Assembly (NCBI RefSeq): GCF_964019385.1
Contig: NC_088655.1
Location: 25,354,477 to 25,418,476 of the forward strand
DNA length: 64,000 nt
From: Sycon ciliatum
Lineage: Eukaryota; Porifera; Calcarea; Leucosolenida; Sycettidae
Direction of reading: 5' to 3'
The notes below the pieces were generated by a model. That model saw nothing but the letters and a program-made list of their open reading frames with translations. It did not search any database and was not told the origin of the DNA. The translations under genes and the position numbers were made by a program. Shown piece by piece: positions 1-10,308 of this stretch (positions are counted from its first letter, which is position 1; the number at the start of each line of letters is the position of its first letter).

Positions 1-439
1 AGTCCATGCCCTGCAAACACCGCCGTCAAACTCTTCCGTATGCGCTCTGCCGCGCTGCCGGTGGTGTTTCTCAGCACAGCCAAGCCGTCGTCCCTGTACA
101 GGCCAATCTGCGCTCTGCCGACGTGGGCTGTTAGTTCGTGGAGCATATATACGCCAACCAGCTCACACACTTCCGCGCCATCGAACGAGCCCATGGTGAC
201 ATCGAACGTGCTGGCGTTGTTCTTCTTCACCCAAGGTTCGCCGTCTTTGAACAACACTGATTTTCGTGCGTGCATGACAATCTCCCTTTCCCCGTCCTCG
301 ATGTTAGTGTACGTGGACGCAAAATCCAGGGCCTTCGCGAGGAGTGCTTCTGTGATGGAGGGATAATACTCTACAACGTCAAAGCATATGAATGTGTGCT
401 GTTGCTTGTCCTGGATGTTTTCGTACCACTCGATGACTG
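1..439 (-). pseudogene. Inverted RT fragment of the adjacent Penelope-like element
   Basis: This stretch is the reverse complement of positions 1,200-1,638, the RT part of the neighbouring Penelope-like ORF, with base x pairing to base 1639-x. The match stops abruptly at 439/1,200. The left end lies outside the window, so the full length is unknown. Partial copies in inverted or tandem orientation next to a longer copy are a known property of Penelope-like insertions. The fragment is not an independent gene. Confidence 0.9.
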
Positions 440-496
440 TGACTGTGTGAAGGCTCTCTTTTATAGATTGAGCACTCTTTCTCAGATACCGCAGCT

Positions 497-2611
497 ATGG
501 ACCCACCAAGACGGACGGACCTCGGCTATTCCCTCGGCAATATACCCATCCCATCAGCAGACTCCTACCGAAAGCGTCTGGTGGAGAAAGTGGAGAGTGT
601 AATACGCCGGATGAGGTGGAAGGCGTTCTTCTTTCTCAACGGCGAGACCAGAGCGCAGGAGACCGAGACATATGGTTTCCCAAGCCAGAAGACGCCACCG
701 CTAGTGCCGCAGCTAAAGGCATTCGAAGACGAACTTTTGAACCTGGTAGCGAACCTGGAATTCAGAAATGTGTCGGATCCATTCCAGCGGCAATTGAAGG
801 AGGACGTCAAAGCGCTAACAGACACGGACGACATCATAGTGAAAGCCGACAAAACAAAAAACCTATACAAAGTAAACAAGCGTCAATACGAGAAACTGCT
901 GAGAGACAACGTCACGGCCAATTATAGACAAGCACCGGACACAACATACACCGACATTAATCAAGAAGCACAGCAGTTGGCGGAGCGCCTGAATATCAGC
1001 GACCGGGTCGACGCAATGGCAAAGTCAGAGGCATTTGTGAGTTTGAAGGACCACAAGGATCGCTTCGCCAACAACCTCCCGTGCAGGCTTATCAACCCCG
1101 CAAAGTCTGAACTTGGAGTCGTGAGTAAATCCATACTGGACAGAATTGTGAGAGCCGTCAGGTCGGCAACGGACGTCAACCTTTGGAGGAGAACGGCATC
1201 AGTCATCGAGTGGTACGAAAACATCCAGGACAAGCAACAGCACACATTCATATGCTTTGACGTTGTAGAGTATTATCCCTCCATCACAGAAGCACTCCTC
1301 GCGAAGGCCCTGGATTTTGCGTCCACGTACACTAACATCGAGGACGGGGAAAGGGAGATTGTCATGCACGCACGAAAATCAGTGTTGTTCAAAGACGGCG
1401 AACCTTGGGTGAAGAAGAACAACGCCAGCACGTTCGATGTCACCATGGGCTCGTTCGATGGCGCGGAAGTGTGTGAGCTGGTTGGCGTATATATGCTCCA
1501 CGAACTAACAGCCCACGTCGGCAGAGCGCAGATTGGCCTGTACAGGGACGACGGCTTGGCTGTGCTGAGAAACACCACCGGCAGCGCGGCAGAGCGCATA
1601 CGGAAGAGTTTGACGGCGGTGTTTGCAGGGCATGGACTAAAGGTAACGATTGACACCAACCTAAAAGTCGTAAATTTCCTCGACGTGACGTTCAACCTGT
1701 CAACTGGAGGATACATGCCACACCGAAAGCCAGGCGACACACCGCAGTACATCAACACTCACTCAAACCACCCACCGTCCATAATAAAGCAACTGCCAGC
1801 AGGAATAAGCCGACGCGTGTCAACCAACTCATCAAGTGAGGAAGCATTTAACGAAGCTGCGCCTATGTACAACAACGCATTATTGGCCAGTGGATACGCG
1901 GAAGGTATCGAGTACATGGGGCAACCAGCAAAGAAAAACAGAAAGCGAAACCGAAAAAGAAAAATAACATGGTTCAACCCTCCTTTCAGCCGTAGCGTGA
2001 GAACAAACGTCGCTGCTGCCTTCCTCACAATGATCGACCGGCATTTCAAAAACACCCCCCTGAAAAAGATCTTCAACCGACATAACGTGAAGGTTAGCTA
2101 TTCATGTATGCCCAACATCGCAGCGATTATCAGTGGGCACAACAAGCGGCAACTGATACAAGAACCTCCTGAAAAGCCTTGCAATTGTAGAAAAAAGCAG
2201 GAATGCCCCATGGAAGGACGTTGCCAGGCCTCTCACATCATCTATGAAGCACACGTCACCAGCCAGGATGAGCTCAGGACATACATCGGCTCAGCAGAGA
2301 CAACGTTCAAAACAAGATACAACAACCACACGATGTCCTTCCGCCACGAAAAGTACCGCACTAACACGGAGCTCTCCAAACACCTCTGGAAAAAGAAAAA
2401 CGACGACAAAGAGTATCACCTGTCCTGGAGAATCAAGGACAAGGCCAGCTCCTACAACCCCGCAACGAAGAGATGTTGCCTTTGCACCACGGAGAAGGTG
2501 CGTATACTCACTGCTGACAAGACCAAAAGCCTCAACAAGCGAAGTGAAATCATCGCCAAATGTCGTCATGCAAACAAATACCGGCTCGCTAAGTATAACG
2601 GAATCACGTAA
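497..2611 (+). CDS. Penelope-like element: reverse transcriptase with C-terminal GIY-YIG endonuclease
   Basis: This is a single uninterrupted 704-codon frame starting at an ATG. RT motif A (FDVVEYYPS) lies near residue 253 and the catalytic box in the Y-x-D-D form (LYRDDGLA) near residue 348, typical of Penelope-like elements rather than LTR or LINE RTs. A cysteine-rich linker (CNCRKKQECPMEGRC) near residue 561 precedes a GIY-YIG nuclease domain near residue 593 (TYIGSAETTFKTRYNNH), with the usual R..NH and later conserved residues. This C-terminal order of RT, linker and GIY-YIG is that of canonical EN+ Penelope-like elements. The frame has no internal stops, so this copy may be recent. Upstream there is only a 57-bp leader before the inverted fragment; downstream lie ~390 bp of untranslated sequence and then the hammerhead array. 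Confidence 0.92.
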   Translation: MDPPRRTDLGYSLGNIPIPSADSYRKRLVEKVESVIRRMRWKAFFFLNGETRAQETETYGFPSQKTPPLVPQLKAFEDELLNLVANLEFRNVSDPFQRQLKEDVKALTDTDDIIVKADKTKNLYKVNKRQYEKLLRDNVTANYRQAPDTTYTDINQEAQQLAERLNISDRVDAMAKSEAFVSLKDHKDRFANNLPCRLINPAKSELGVVSKSILDRIVRAVRSATDVNLWRRTASVIEWYENIQDKQQHTFICFDVVEYYPSITEALLAKALDFASTYTNIEDGEREIVMHARKSVLFKDGEPWVKKNNASTFDVTMGSFDGAEVCELVGVYMLHELTAHVGRAQIGLYRDDGLAVLRNTTGSAAERIRKSLTAVFAGHGLKVTIDTNLKVVNFLDVTFNLSTGGYMPHRKPGDTPQYINTHSNHPPSIIKQLPAGISRRVSTNSSSEEAFNEAAPMYNNALLASGYAEGIEYMGQPAKKNRKRNRKRKITWFNPPFSRSVRTNVAAAFLTMIDRHFKNTPLKKIFNRHNVKVSYSCMPNIAAIISGHNKRQLIQEPPEKPCNCRKKQECPMEGRCQASHIIYEAHVTSQDELRTYIGSAETTFKTRYNNHTMSFRHEKYRTNTELSKHLWKKKNDDKEYHLSWRIKDKASSYNPATKRCCLCTTEKVRILTADKTKSLNKRSEIIAKCRHANKYRLAKYNGIT

Positions 2612-3004
2612 AACCGGACATGGGCAGAGCAACCTGATGCCCAATGAAACCAGACACACTGCACCATTATTGTTATGATTAACGCCAAATATAGCACCGT
2701 AATGGCCTTACACCCCTGACGCCAGACATGCGCTAGTTAACTCCAGATTTACATGCTCCATTCAGCGCTTGTTACAGTAATGGACAATTGATATCAATAT
2801 TTTACACTGCCTGCACCTAGCGGTAACTCTTCACTCTTCACACTTCACGCTTTCTTTTTTGTGCGCCTTGCTGTGTGGTTGTGTATTTCTTTAGTGGACC
2901 TGACAGCCCTGTTTTAGTTAGAAAAGTTGCCTGACGATTGAAAAACTCAAGAAACTCGGAGTAGCAACGGATTGTGTTTTCTTGGTGAGGACCGCTTCCA
3001 TTGT
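2612..3004 (+). other. 3' untranslated part of the Penelope-like element
   Basis: This non-coding stretch links the Penelope-like stop codon to the hammerhead repeat array. I see no ORF and no clear terminator or poly(A) tract. Confidence 0.5.
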
Positions 3005-3100
3005 ATACTTGTCAGTTTGAGCACTCTGGCAAGGTACGTTCGGGCCTGATTGGAAATTTTTATTTCCATTGCTATCAGGTTCGGCCTCATTTTCTCTGTG

Positions 3101-3146
3101 CTGCGCTGATGAGTTCAAAAAGAACGAAACAGCATGCTGTCCGCAG
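3101..3146 (+). ncRNA. Type I hammerhead ribozyme, copy 1
   Basis: All invariant core parts are present in order. Stem I is CTGCG/CGCAG, followed by CTGATGA, then stem II GTTC/GAAC closing an AAAAA loop. Next comes GAAA, whose last A starts stem III (ACAG/CTGT) with a CATG loop, and then the GTC cleavage triplet. Predicted self-cleavage falls between 3,141 and 3,142. A very short stem III is typical of hammerheads in Penelope-like elements and retrozymes. Confidence 0.9.
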
Positions 3147-3328
3147 ATTGAGTATTTCGCTCCTGCTCTTGTAGCAGTTGAGCACTCTTGCGTGGGGTAG
3201 TGCCTTTGCTGTTTGCGTTATGCAGAGCTCACTGACTTGTCAGTTTGAGCACTCTGGCAAGGTACGTTCGGGCCTGATTGGAAATTTTTATTTCCATTGT
3301 TATCAGGTTCGGCCTCATTTTCTCTGTG

Positions 3329-3374
3329 CTGCGCTGATGAGTTCAAAAAGAACGAAACAGCATGCTGTCCGCAG
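3329..3374 (+). ncRNA. Type I hammerhead ribozyme, copy 2
   Basis: The core and stems are identical to copy 1, displaced by exactly 228 bp. Predicted cleavage is between 3,369 and 3,370. Cleavage at copies 1 and 2 would release a 228-nt RNA monomer. Confidence 0.9.
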
Positions 3375-3556
3375 ATTGAGTATTTCGCTCCTGCTCTTGT
3401 AGCAGTTGAGCACTCTTGCGTGGGGTAGTGCCTTTGCTGTTTGCGTTATGCAGAGCTCACTGACTTGTCAGTTTGAGCACTATGGCAAGGTACGTTCGGG
3501 CCTGATTGGAAATTTTTATTTCCATTGCTATCAGGTTCGGCCTCATTTTCTCTGTG

Positions 3557-3602
3557 CTGCGCTGATGAGTTCAAAAAGAACGAAACAGCATGCTGTCCGC
3601 AG
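3557..3602 (+). ncRNA. Type I hammerhead ribozyme, copy 3
   Basis: The core and stems are identical to copies 1 and 2, again displaced by 228 bp. Predicted cleavage is between 3,597 and 3,598. The array ends a few bases downstream in a TA microsatellite. Confidence 0.9.
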
Positions 3603-3608
3603 ATTGAG

Positions 3609-3626
3609 TATATATATATATATATT
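3609..3626. repeat. (TA)n microsatellite
   Basis: This short TA run directly abuts the last hammerhead unit and may mark the junction of the array with flanking DNA. Confidence 0.8.
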
Positions 3627-3629
3627 ATT

Positions 3630-3790
3630 GTAGAAGAGAAAAGGACATATGGATACGAGTTAAGAGTAACTCTCCATCACTGTAACATGATACTATATAC
3701 AGTCAGAAAGTGCAATAACTAGGCACAAAACTGACAGAGTACTGAGACATTCGACGTCCTGACACCTAGCTTCAACACATCTCCGTAGCG
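3630..3790. mobile_element. Diverged copy of a ~180-bp MITE family
   Basis: The sequence aligns, with many substitutions, to the MITE at 7,982-8,165. It shares GAAAAGGACA-like ends, ACAGTCAG..GTGCAA, ACAAAACTGACA, GTACTGAGACATTC and ACCTAGCT in the same order. The boundaries are approximate because this copy has lost clear terminal repeats. Confidence 0.6.
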
Positions 3791-4089
3791 CTAACCGACA
3801 GCCTTCCAACTTGGAAGGTTCAAGGTTATGGAAAGACCAAAGAGGGTACTCTGTCAGTTTGGAAGATCACATTGTCTCCACAGTTTTACAATACATGAAT
3901 ACAGTGTACACAAATGTCGATCCAGCTTGTATTACTGATTGCGGTTATCAAATTGTTGTCTCCTCGCCGTTTGTTCAAATTATTATTATGATTATGATTA
4001 TTCAACGCAATAAATAGAGTAAGCTGCGCACTCAGTACAAACACCATAAGCAAAACTTGTTTTCATGTAAATAAAGAAGCTTGTTCCTA
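3791..4089. other. No gene seen
   Basis: This is AT-rich non-coding sequence with a short ATTATG-type simple repeat near 3,980-4,000. I see no supported feature. Confidence 0.5.
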
Positions 4090-4215
4090 TTATTTGAAAC
4101 TACTTATTATTATTATTATTATTATCATTATTATTAACTGGTTTGAGGGAAAGAGAGTATCATTATTATTATGAAATGACCCAAAGGCAATATGCCTATC
4201 GAGGGGTTCATTTGA
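4090..4215 (-). mobile_element. 3' tail of a non-LTR/SINE family with (ATT)n end
   Basis: Read on the minus strand this contains GATAGGC, a short spacer, GCCTTTGGGT and then (ATT)n runs. The same arrangement recurs inside both arms of the large palindrome (44,417-44,475 and 54,664-54,736), where it ends in AAATAAAG plus (ATT)n. It is probably a 5'-truncated retroelement tail. Confidence 0.5.
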
Positions 4216-4261
4216 TTGAAAGAACATTACTACTAGTAGTATGTACAAAGACAAGTAGGGA

Positions 4262-4525
4262 TTGATAAGGAGAGAAACGGTTTTAATGAATGATGGGTGT
4301 GAGGCTGACTCTATCAGGGAGTGGTGCAAAAAGAAAGCAGTTGACGTCCTCAGTTGCTCAATTTCAGAGTCCAAGTACTTTGGTATTGCTTATGCTCACC
4401 TTGTTGTTCCGGCTGAGCATACTGACCAGGTTCTCGAAGAAGATTTCTGGCCAAGCAAAGTTTCCATCAGGGAATGGAGATTTGCATCTGACAGCACAAC
4501 CTTGGATCAGTCTGCTAGTAACTAA
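4262..4525 (+). pseudogene. C-terminal remnant of non-LTR retrotransposon ORF1
   Basis: The open stretch ends 3 bp before the ORF2 start. It contains ADSIREWC, a segment ending VVPAEH, and DFWPSKVSIREWRF, resembling the C-terminal part of ORF1 proteins of CR1/L2/Jockey-type elements (an inference from general resemblance). The N-terminal part, including any PHD or zinc-knuckle region, is absent, so the element is 5'-truncated near 4,285. It has no convincing own start codon. Confidence 0.55.
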
Positions 4526-4528
4526 ACC

Positions 4529-7526
4529 ATGCAATTGGACCCACACCCACCTTCCTCACTGAACCCACACGCACACCCATTCTTTCCTACCAGACACTCC
4601 CTTCCCACTCACCAGCATTCTACACCACCCCAGCTCACACTCCTATCAACAAACTGTCGTTCTGTAGTGAATAAGTGTACAGAGCTTACTATTGTTGCTG
4701 AAGAGTGGCAGCCTGACATAATCTGCCTAACTGAAACCTGGCTCGACCCGAATATTGCACCTAATATTACGCGTTATGACACCTTCCGGAGGGACAGGCC
4801 CCCTGCAGAGAATAAGTCCGGGACAAGTGCAAGAGGTTATGGTGGTGTCGCTATCCTTGTTCGACAGAATAAGTTTAAGTCTGTTGCCATGCGTCCCGAT
4901 CTAGCTCGCGATGGGTGCGAAGCCGTTTGGGTTCAACTCCAGCCGTATCCGGCTGCAGCTGAGCCGATCCTCCTCTGCTGCAGTTATCGTCCACCTTCTG
5001 CTAAGCCAACAGATATAGCAAGGTACTGCCAGACTCTCGAAGACGTACTCATTACTCTTCGTCTTTCATCTTCTCACGTTATCTTGACAGGTGATTTTAA
5101 CAGCAAGCACACGTCATGGTGTTCGACAGATTCCACCAATACTGCCGGTGCTGAATTGTATCGCACGCTCAGTCCATTTGGTCTTCACCAACTCGTCAAC
5201 ACATGTACATACACGTCACCCTCTGGTGTCCAAGCCTGCTTGGATTTGGTATTTAGTAACCGTGCCAATCTCTCGTCTTGCGTTGAAACTGACTGCCCTC
5301 TGGGCGCCTCAGACCATGCCATTGTGTACTGCCAGTTCGACATCCCCCTGCCTCAGTTTCCCCGCGAAATAACGTCTCAAGCTCAGGAGCCTAACCCTAT
5401 GTCTTTCGATCTCCGACACGTCACACCTGCTGTGTGGGAGGCGGTCAATGCAGACTTAGACTCAGTACCTTGGAACTCATTAATATCCTCAGACGTGGAC
5501 AGTGCACTTAGTAACCTGCACAGTGTCCTGCAGACTGTGCTGTCCAAGTATGTTCCCCTTCATAGCTCCCGCAAACCAAATCGAACTCCCTCAACCCCAG
5601 GGTCTACACGCAAATATCATCCATGGGTTTCCACTGAACTACGCAAGGCTATCAAGTTGAAGCGTGACCTATTCAGCCTCTCCAAGAAATTCCCTACGGG
5701 CTACAACCTATCAGCATATAAGGCACAGCGGAACCAGGTGAGACATCTCTCCCGCTGGTGCCACCGCCAGTACATTCGTTCAATCAAAACAACACTTACC
5801 TCAGGCAGCACTTCGCTTCACCATTTTGTCCGCAGTCAGCGATCGCACAAAGTAAAACCTGGCATCCCTGACATTGCAAGCCCTGATGGGCTGCTGGTGT
5901 CCGACAGCTTCCAAAAAGCAACCATCCTCAACAAGCAGTTTACCTCTGTCGCGGTGCCTGATGACCCACGTTTAGTAATACCCCCTCTCCAATATGACAC
6001 TCGTCTTACTCGCCAATTCACCCGCGTTCATATCACTACAGCAGATGTTCGTAAAGCCATCTCAAACCTGAAATCTGGGAAAGCGCCAGGGCGAGACGGT
6101 ATCACGAACAATATGATAAAGAAGCTAGCTCCTGCGATTTCTTTTCCACTTAGCCGCCTATTTAACCTCTCCTTTACCACAGGCAAGTTCCCTACTGACT
6201 GGAAACTGGCTAAAATTGTGCCTATTTACAAGTGCAAAGGCAGCAAATCTCAAGCTAGTAACTATCGCCCAATTTCCCAGCTGTCCTGTATTTCCAAACT
6301 TTGCGAACGGCTCTTCTTCAATCAATTGTATAATCATATTTCTCCTGCTCTGGATCCCGCGCAATCTGGGTTTCGTCGTGGTGACTCGACCGCTCTACAG
6401 CTCACCAAGCTGATCCAAAACATTGCCGACCATCGTCATATGGGGCGGAAAGTTGCCATGTGCTTTTTCGACCTCGAGAAAGCTTTCGACACCGTGTGGC
6501 ACCGTGCGTTACTTGCTAAACTTTCCAAAGTTTTCGGTGTGTGTGACTCAGCGCTGGAGTGGATTACAGACTACCTATCCAACAGAACGCAAGTTGTCTT
6601 TGTAGGTGGAACTCTCTCAGATGCTTCATCTGTTCTGTCCGGAGTGCCCCAGTGATCCATCCTAGGGCCCCTCCTTTTCCTAGTGTATATAAATGATCTT
6701 CCCAGTCATGTTGAAGGTGTGTCCTTATTTGCTGACGATACTGCACTGCTCCGGTTCAATGAGTGTCTAGACAGGCTGCGAGACAGTCTCCAGCGCGGTA
6801 TCAACGAAGTCCATCAGTGGATGACTACCTGGAGACTAAGACCTAATATCGCCAAGACTGAGATATTATTCCTGCCGAACTCAGAACCAACCTATGCATT
6901 CACTCTTCCCGGATCCCTCACAGACCTCACAGTGGTAAAACAACACAAACCTCTTGGTTTGGTCATTGACTCAGACTTATCGTTTAGTAGACATGTCGAC
7001 TATATCTGTAGCAAAGTCAGTAAAGCTGTTGGCTACCTCGTGTCTCACTGCTCCCACCTACCGCTTGAATGCATTCGCCTTTTTTTATCATTGCTATATT
7101 CTCCCCATTTTTCTCTATTGCTCAACCGCCTGGTCATCCCTACTTAGTAAATCGTTAATGAGTACCCTGGAAGTCCACAATAAGAGGATACTCAAAGTCC
7201 TTTTCCGCAAACCATCATACTTTCCTTCTGCCGAGCTGTATGATATGTTTAACACCTTCCCTATCTCTAGTCAAGCGGATCGAAAACTGTGTATTGTTGT
7301 TCATTCTATTCGTCTCGACAAAGCCCCGCCACACTTGCGTAAATATAACTGGTTTCTTCCCACTCGTCCTACGCGCAATCCCTGCACTTTACCTAAAGCC
7401 CGAACCTCAGCTTATACCAGATCTCCGTTTTTTGCTGCCTATTCTCTCTGGCTGGCCCTGCCTCTATCAGTAAAATCGTCTTGTACGCTAAAGGATTTCA
7501 AGGCCAACATGAAGCTCGTGTTCTAA
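4529..7526 (+). pseudogene. Non-LTR retrotransposon ORF2 (APE endonuclease + RT), CR1/L2/Jockey-like, decayed
   Basis: Starting at ATG 4,529, an APE-type endonuclease occupies roughly residues 30-260 (STNCRSV, LTETWLD, GYGGVAILV, LTGDFNSKH, GASDHAIV). The RT follows, with APGRDGI, NYRPISQL, FFDLEKAFDTVWH, the GVPQ box and FADDTAL. The frame is broken twice. An in-frame TGA at 6,653-6,655 replaces the Gly codon after GVPQ, and a +1 shift occurs in a run of seven T near 7,080-7,086, after which the C-terminal domain continues in the next frame to 7,526. It belongs to the same clade as the copy at 55,876-57,893, sharing HRQYIRSI, FFDL.KAFDTVWH and KYNWF. It is inactive as it stands. Confidence 0.9.
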
Positions 7527-7703
7527 TAACTGCTAGTTCTTCATCCACATTTGTTTCTCTTTGCCTCCAGTAATGTGTAATATTTATTTATTTTTGCTTT
7601 GTTTTTGTTTACTGCCATGGCTGGCTACCGCCCCCTTCCCTCCACATTGGCCTATATTCTCTGGCCACGGGAAGGTGAAATAAATAAATAAATAAAAATA
7701 AAT
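7527..7703 (+). repeat. 3' UTR and (AAAT)n tail of the non-LTR element
   Basis: After the ORF2 stop a ~150-bp untranslated stretch ends in short tandem TAAA units (7,677-7,703). A simple-repeat tail rather than poly(A) is usual for CR1/L2-type elements. Confidence 0.7.
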
Positions 7704-7981
7704 GATGAGTTTGTATAGAAGGGTGGCATGATCCATTATAGGCCGCATCCCAATTTCCAGGTCTAAGCCATGAGCAATCATAAGTACAGTTGCACTGGTG
7801 TCTTCAACTTCATTCTCCCCGAGCCGTGGTTGTTTCAAAAAATGTTGACATCAGTAGGAAGTCACACTTGGCTGTAAGTCAGACCGGATTTTTTGCTCTT
7901 CAAATTCCCTCTAAAAATATGTGACTTATATCATGGCAAATACTGTATTTCCCCGATTATAAGTTGCACTTGATTAAAGTC

Positions 7982-8165
7982 CAAAAAAAGGAGAAGGACA
8001 AAGTGTAACGAGTTGTGACGACCTGTCCACCAATGTAAACAGATCTACAGTCAGCGAGTGCAACACAATGTCACAAAACTGACAAGGAGTACTGAGACAT
8101 TCAGCGACCTGAAACCTAGCTCGTAGCACCTAGAACGCAACATTTTGTCCTTCTCCTTTTTTTAC
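7982..8165. mobile_element. ~184-bp MITE with 20-bp TIRs
   Basis: AAAAAAAGGAGAAGGACAAA on the left is matched in inverted orientation by TTTTGTCCTTCTCCTTTTTT on the right. The interior aligns to 3,630-3,790, so this is a family with at least two members here. It is nested in the left arm of the 7,943-10,308 element. Confidence 0.8.
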
Positions 8166-8203
8166 CATAATTAAATTGCCTCACCATCCGAGTTCAACTT
8201 TGA

Positions 8204-8737
8204 TTAATGATAGCTTGCATAGACCTCGGTCCTACCGGTAGGTCCTACCGGTAGGACCGAGGTCTAAACATTGACCTAAAACTTGACCCTAAACTGTTGC
8301 TCAGGGGCTAATGAAGGAGTCCACAAATTTTAGACGTGATCGCACAAGGCATACTACGAAATTCCATGGTAACAGCCCATGGTAACCATGGAAACGGTGT
8401 ATGGAAATATGCATTCCACCGCCTTGGCAGACTAATAAAACATTAGTACCTCACCACGATTGATGTGCCATGGTCAAATTCACTTTGGACAGAGTTGCTA
8501 GCGCCCCGACAGGAGTATGTGCGGCCATTTTGACAACTGAGAAAATTGCGCGTATGCAATGCACTGGACATAGCCTTGCATTTTGCGCCATTACTTTGCC
8601 TGACAAAGACCTCATCTCAACAATTGTTTCAAGAAATTTCTTAACCAAAAGCACTTTTGCAGCGCGATTTCTTGGGTCCTACCGGTAGGACCCGACCCGT
8701 GGTCCTACCGGCAGGACGGCATGCAAGCTAGCATTAA
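8204..8737. mobile_element. MITE with palindromic sub-terminal blocks
   Basis: The TIR TTAATG-N-TAGCTTGCAT (8,204-8,220) is matched in inverted orientation at 8,721-8,737. Just inside lie CCTACCGGTAGG palindromes. On the left, two of them form a 45-bp block (8,221-8,265) that is a perfect inverted repeat apart from its central base; on the right are two imperfect copies at 8,672-8,716. There is no coding potential of note. Confidence 0.75.
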
Positions 8738-9022
8738 AGTCGCACCCCTACTTCCAGGTTTGAGCAATACTTTTCTCTAATTGTCCGCAAACTCAAACAC
8801 AGCCACTTTCACTTTTAGGAAATTTCTCTTCTCAACTCCAAACTCCAAAACGGTCTCTTCACTGTGATTAACCCTTTATTGGCTGGCCCATACATTGATC
8901 GAACACCGATGTTCGATGGGGTAGGCATTTTGAAATTATCGTAACTTGGTCAAATCTCGGTCAAACATGTAGGTCGAAGAGAAAACTCTCAGCTGTCGCC
9001 TCAAACAATTTTAAAAGTCATA

Positions 9023-9658
9023 CAGTCAAATCTGTCGTAAGCGACCGCCCCTTGATGCAAGAAAAAGCGGTCTCTTACGGCAGATGGTCTCTTACAGCAG
9101 ATGTATGGTAAATCCGGTATACCGGGCATGCATATATGCTTCCATGTACTCAAATCAACGAGAATAATGTGATCTTTAATATCATTTTATTGGATATTCA
9201 ATAGAATATAGGGGGCACATACCAGAGCTAATCTTTTACATGTTCAGCTAGCTGTCAAGGCTTCTCTGTTCGAGTTCAGACTTGTGAAGCATCTCCTCCT
9301 TGTAAAATTTAATATCAGTCGCCTGTGTGACCAGATCCAGTATGATGACAAGGCTACAGCGCAGCCTCAGTACAGGCCAGGGCCAGTCGATCGCACTTGC
9401 AAGACAGCGCATTTTCACACCTTGCAGTTGACAGCGCACTGGCAAGTACAGTTTTGCACCTGACTGAACCTGGGTCGCGGTCGCTTACAGCAGATTTGTA
9501 TGCAGCCACTGGGCATGAAATCGCGGTCGCTGGCCGCGCACAGCAGACGGTCGCTCTGGACAGATCAGTTTGTATGTGAAACCGTCGGTGCATGGAAAAA
9601 TGGTCGCTAACGGTAGATGGTCGCCTACAGCAGAGGTCGCTAACGGCAGATTTGACTG
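9023..9658. mobile_element. pogo-like non-autonomous element with TA target duplication
   Basis: The ends CAGTCAAATCTGTCGTAAGC and its inverted partner GCTAACGGCAGATTTGACTG are each flanked by TA (9,021-9,022 and 9,659-9,660). TA duplication and CAGT termini are features of the pogo/Tc1-mariner group. Variants of the terminal motif (GGTCGCTTACAGCAGAT) also recur inside. There is no transposase. Confidence 0.8.
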
Positions 9659-10308
9659 TACAAAGAGCGGTTCTTGAGTTATAGCACTCGTAATGTTGGT
9701 TCCGGAACATTTGCGCTCAGAGCGCGATGTGTGGGTCAATGACCGGGATTTTCCCTGCTTACGTCACCTGTTGACAAGGCTACACCAGTTCAACTTCCAA
9801 AGCAGGTTCCTGGGAGTCTGTACGAAAAGTTTGAGTTTGAAACGGGCAACAGGAGTGAGGTGGTGGATAGAGATAGATCTCGAGCGTGAGCCCAGCGCTG
9901 GTGGGCCTTCCCTGGCTTGCAGCGCTGGGCCAGTGCATCCTGTGGAGTCCGAGTGTGTACGCTCATTGCGCTCCTCTCGCCAAGGCCTGTCCAGGATGCC
10001 CAAGATCGCGGAATTTGTCCAGTGCAAACCAAAGTTACGTCCAATTTAGGTACAGGTTTGGCGATTTCGTGGGCTTGGTTATATTTTAATCGGCCAATAA
10101 AGGGTTAAAATTAAAATTAAAAAAAATTGGAATCGCAGCGAAGAGACCGTTTTTGGAGTTTGGAGTTGAGAAGCGAAGTTTCCTAAATTGTGCAATACTG
10201 CTTGATATACTCACTTCAGTAGTAAGTCATGCTCCATTGTAAGTCTCACCCCTTTTTTACCCCTGATTTATTGCGTAGGTAGGCGCGACTTATATCCGGG
10301 AAATACGG

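Larger units (their letters stand above)
3005..3612 (+). repeat. 228-bp tandem repeat (about 2.7 units) carrying hammerhead ribozymes
   Basis: The block CAGTTTGAGCACTCTGGCAA recurs at 3,013, 3,241 and 3,469 (one substitution in the third), giving an exact 228-bp period. The units are nearly identical. Because 228 is a multiple of three, an open frame runs through each unit, but it has no recognisable product. Unit length, tandem arrangement and one hammerhead per unit fit both the terminal repeats of Penelope-like elements and the small retroelements called retrozymes. The Penelope leader at 463-480 shares two short blocks with the unit (GATTGAG and CACTCTT), which weakly favours the first reading. 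Confidence 0.92.
7943..10308. mobile_element. Composite DNA-transposon with long imperfect TIRs
   Basis: The left end (TGTATTTCCCCGATTATAAG, after a TA) is the inverted counterpart of the right end (CTTATATCCGGGAAATACGG). A second inverted block further in links 8,811-8,890 with 10,093-10,190 (TCAACTCCAAACTCCAAAA, CGGTCTCTTC, AACCCTTTATTGGC). At least three smaller elements have entered it. I see no transposase, so it is non-autonomous. The family is not identified. The right flank reads CA instead of TA, so the TA target duplication is only inferred. Confidence 0.7.

Noticed and set aside
3178-3633. Short repeated ORFs in the hammerhead array
   Set aside because: They exist because the 228-bp period is divisible by three. 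No ATG start or domain is present, and the ribozyme explains the conservation.
9693-10108. Overlapping ORFs on both strands around 9.7-10.1 kb
   Set aside because: They lie within the interior of a non-autonomous TIR element and share no motif with known proteins.
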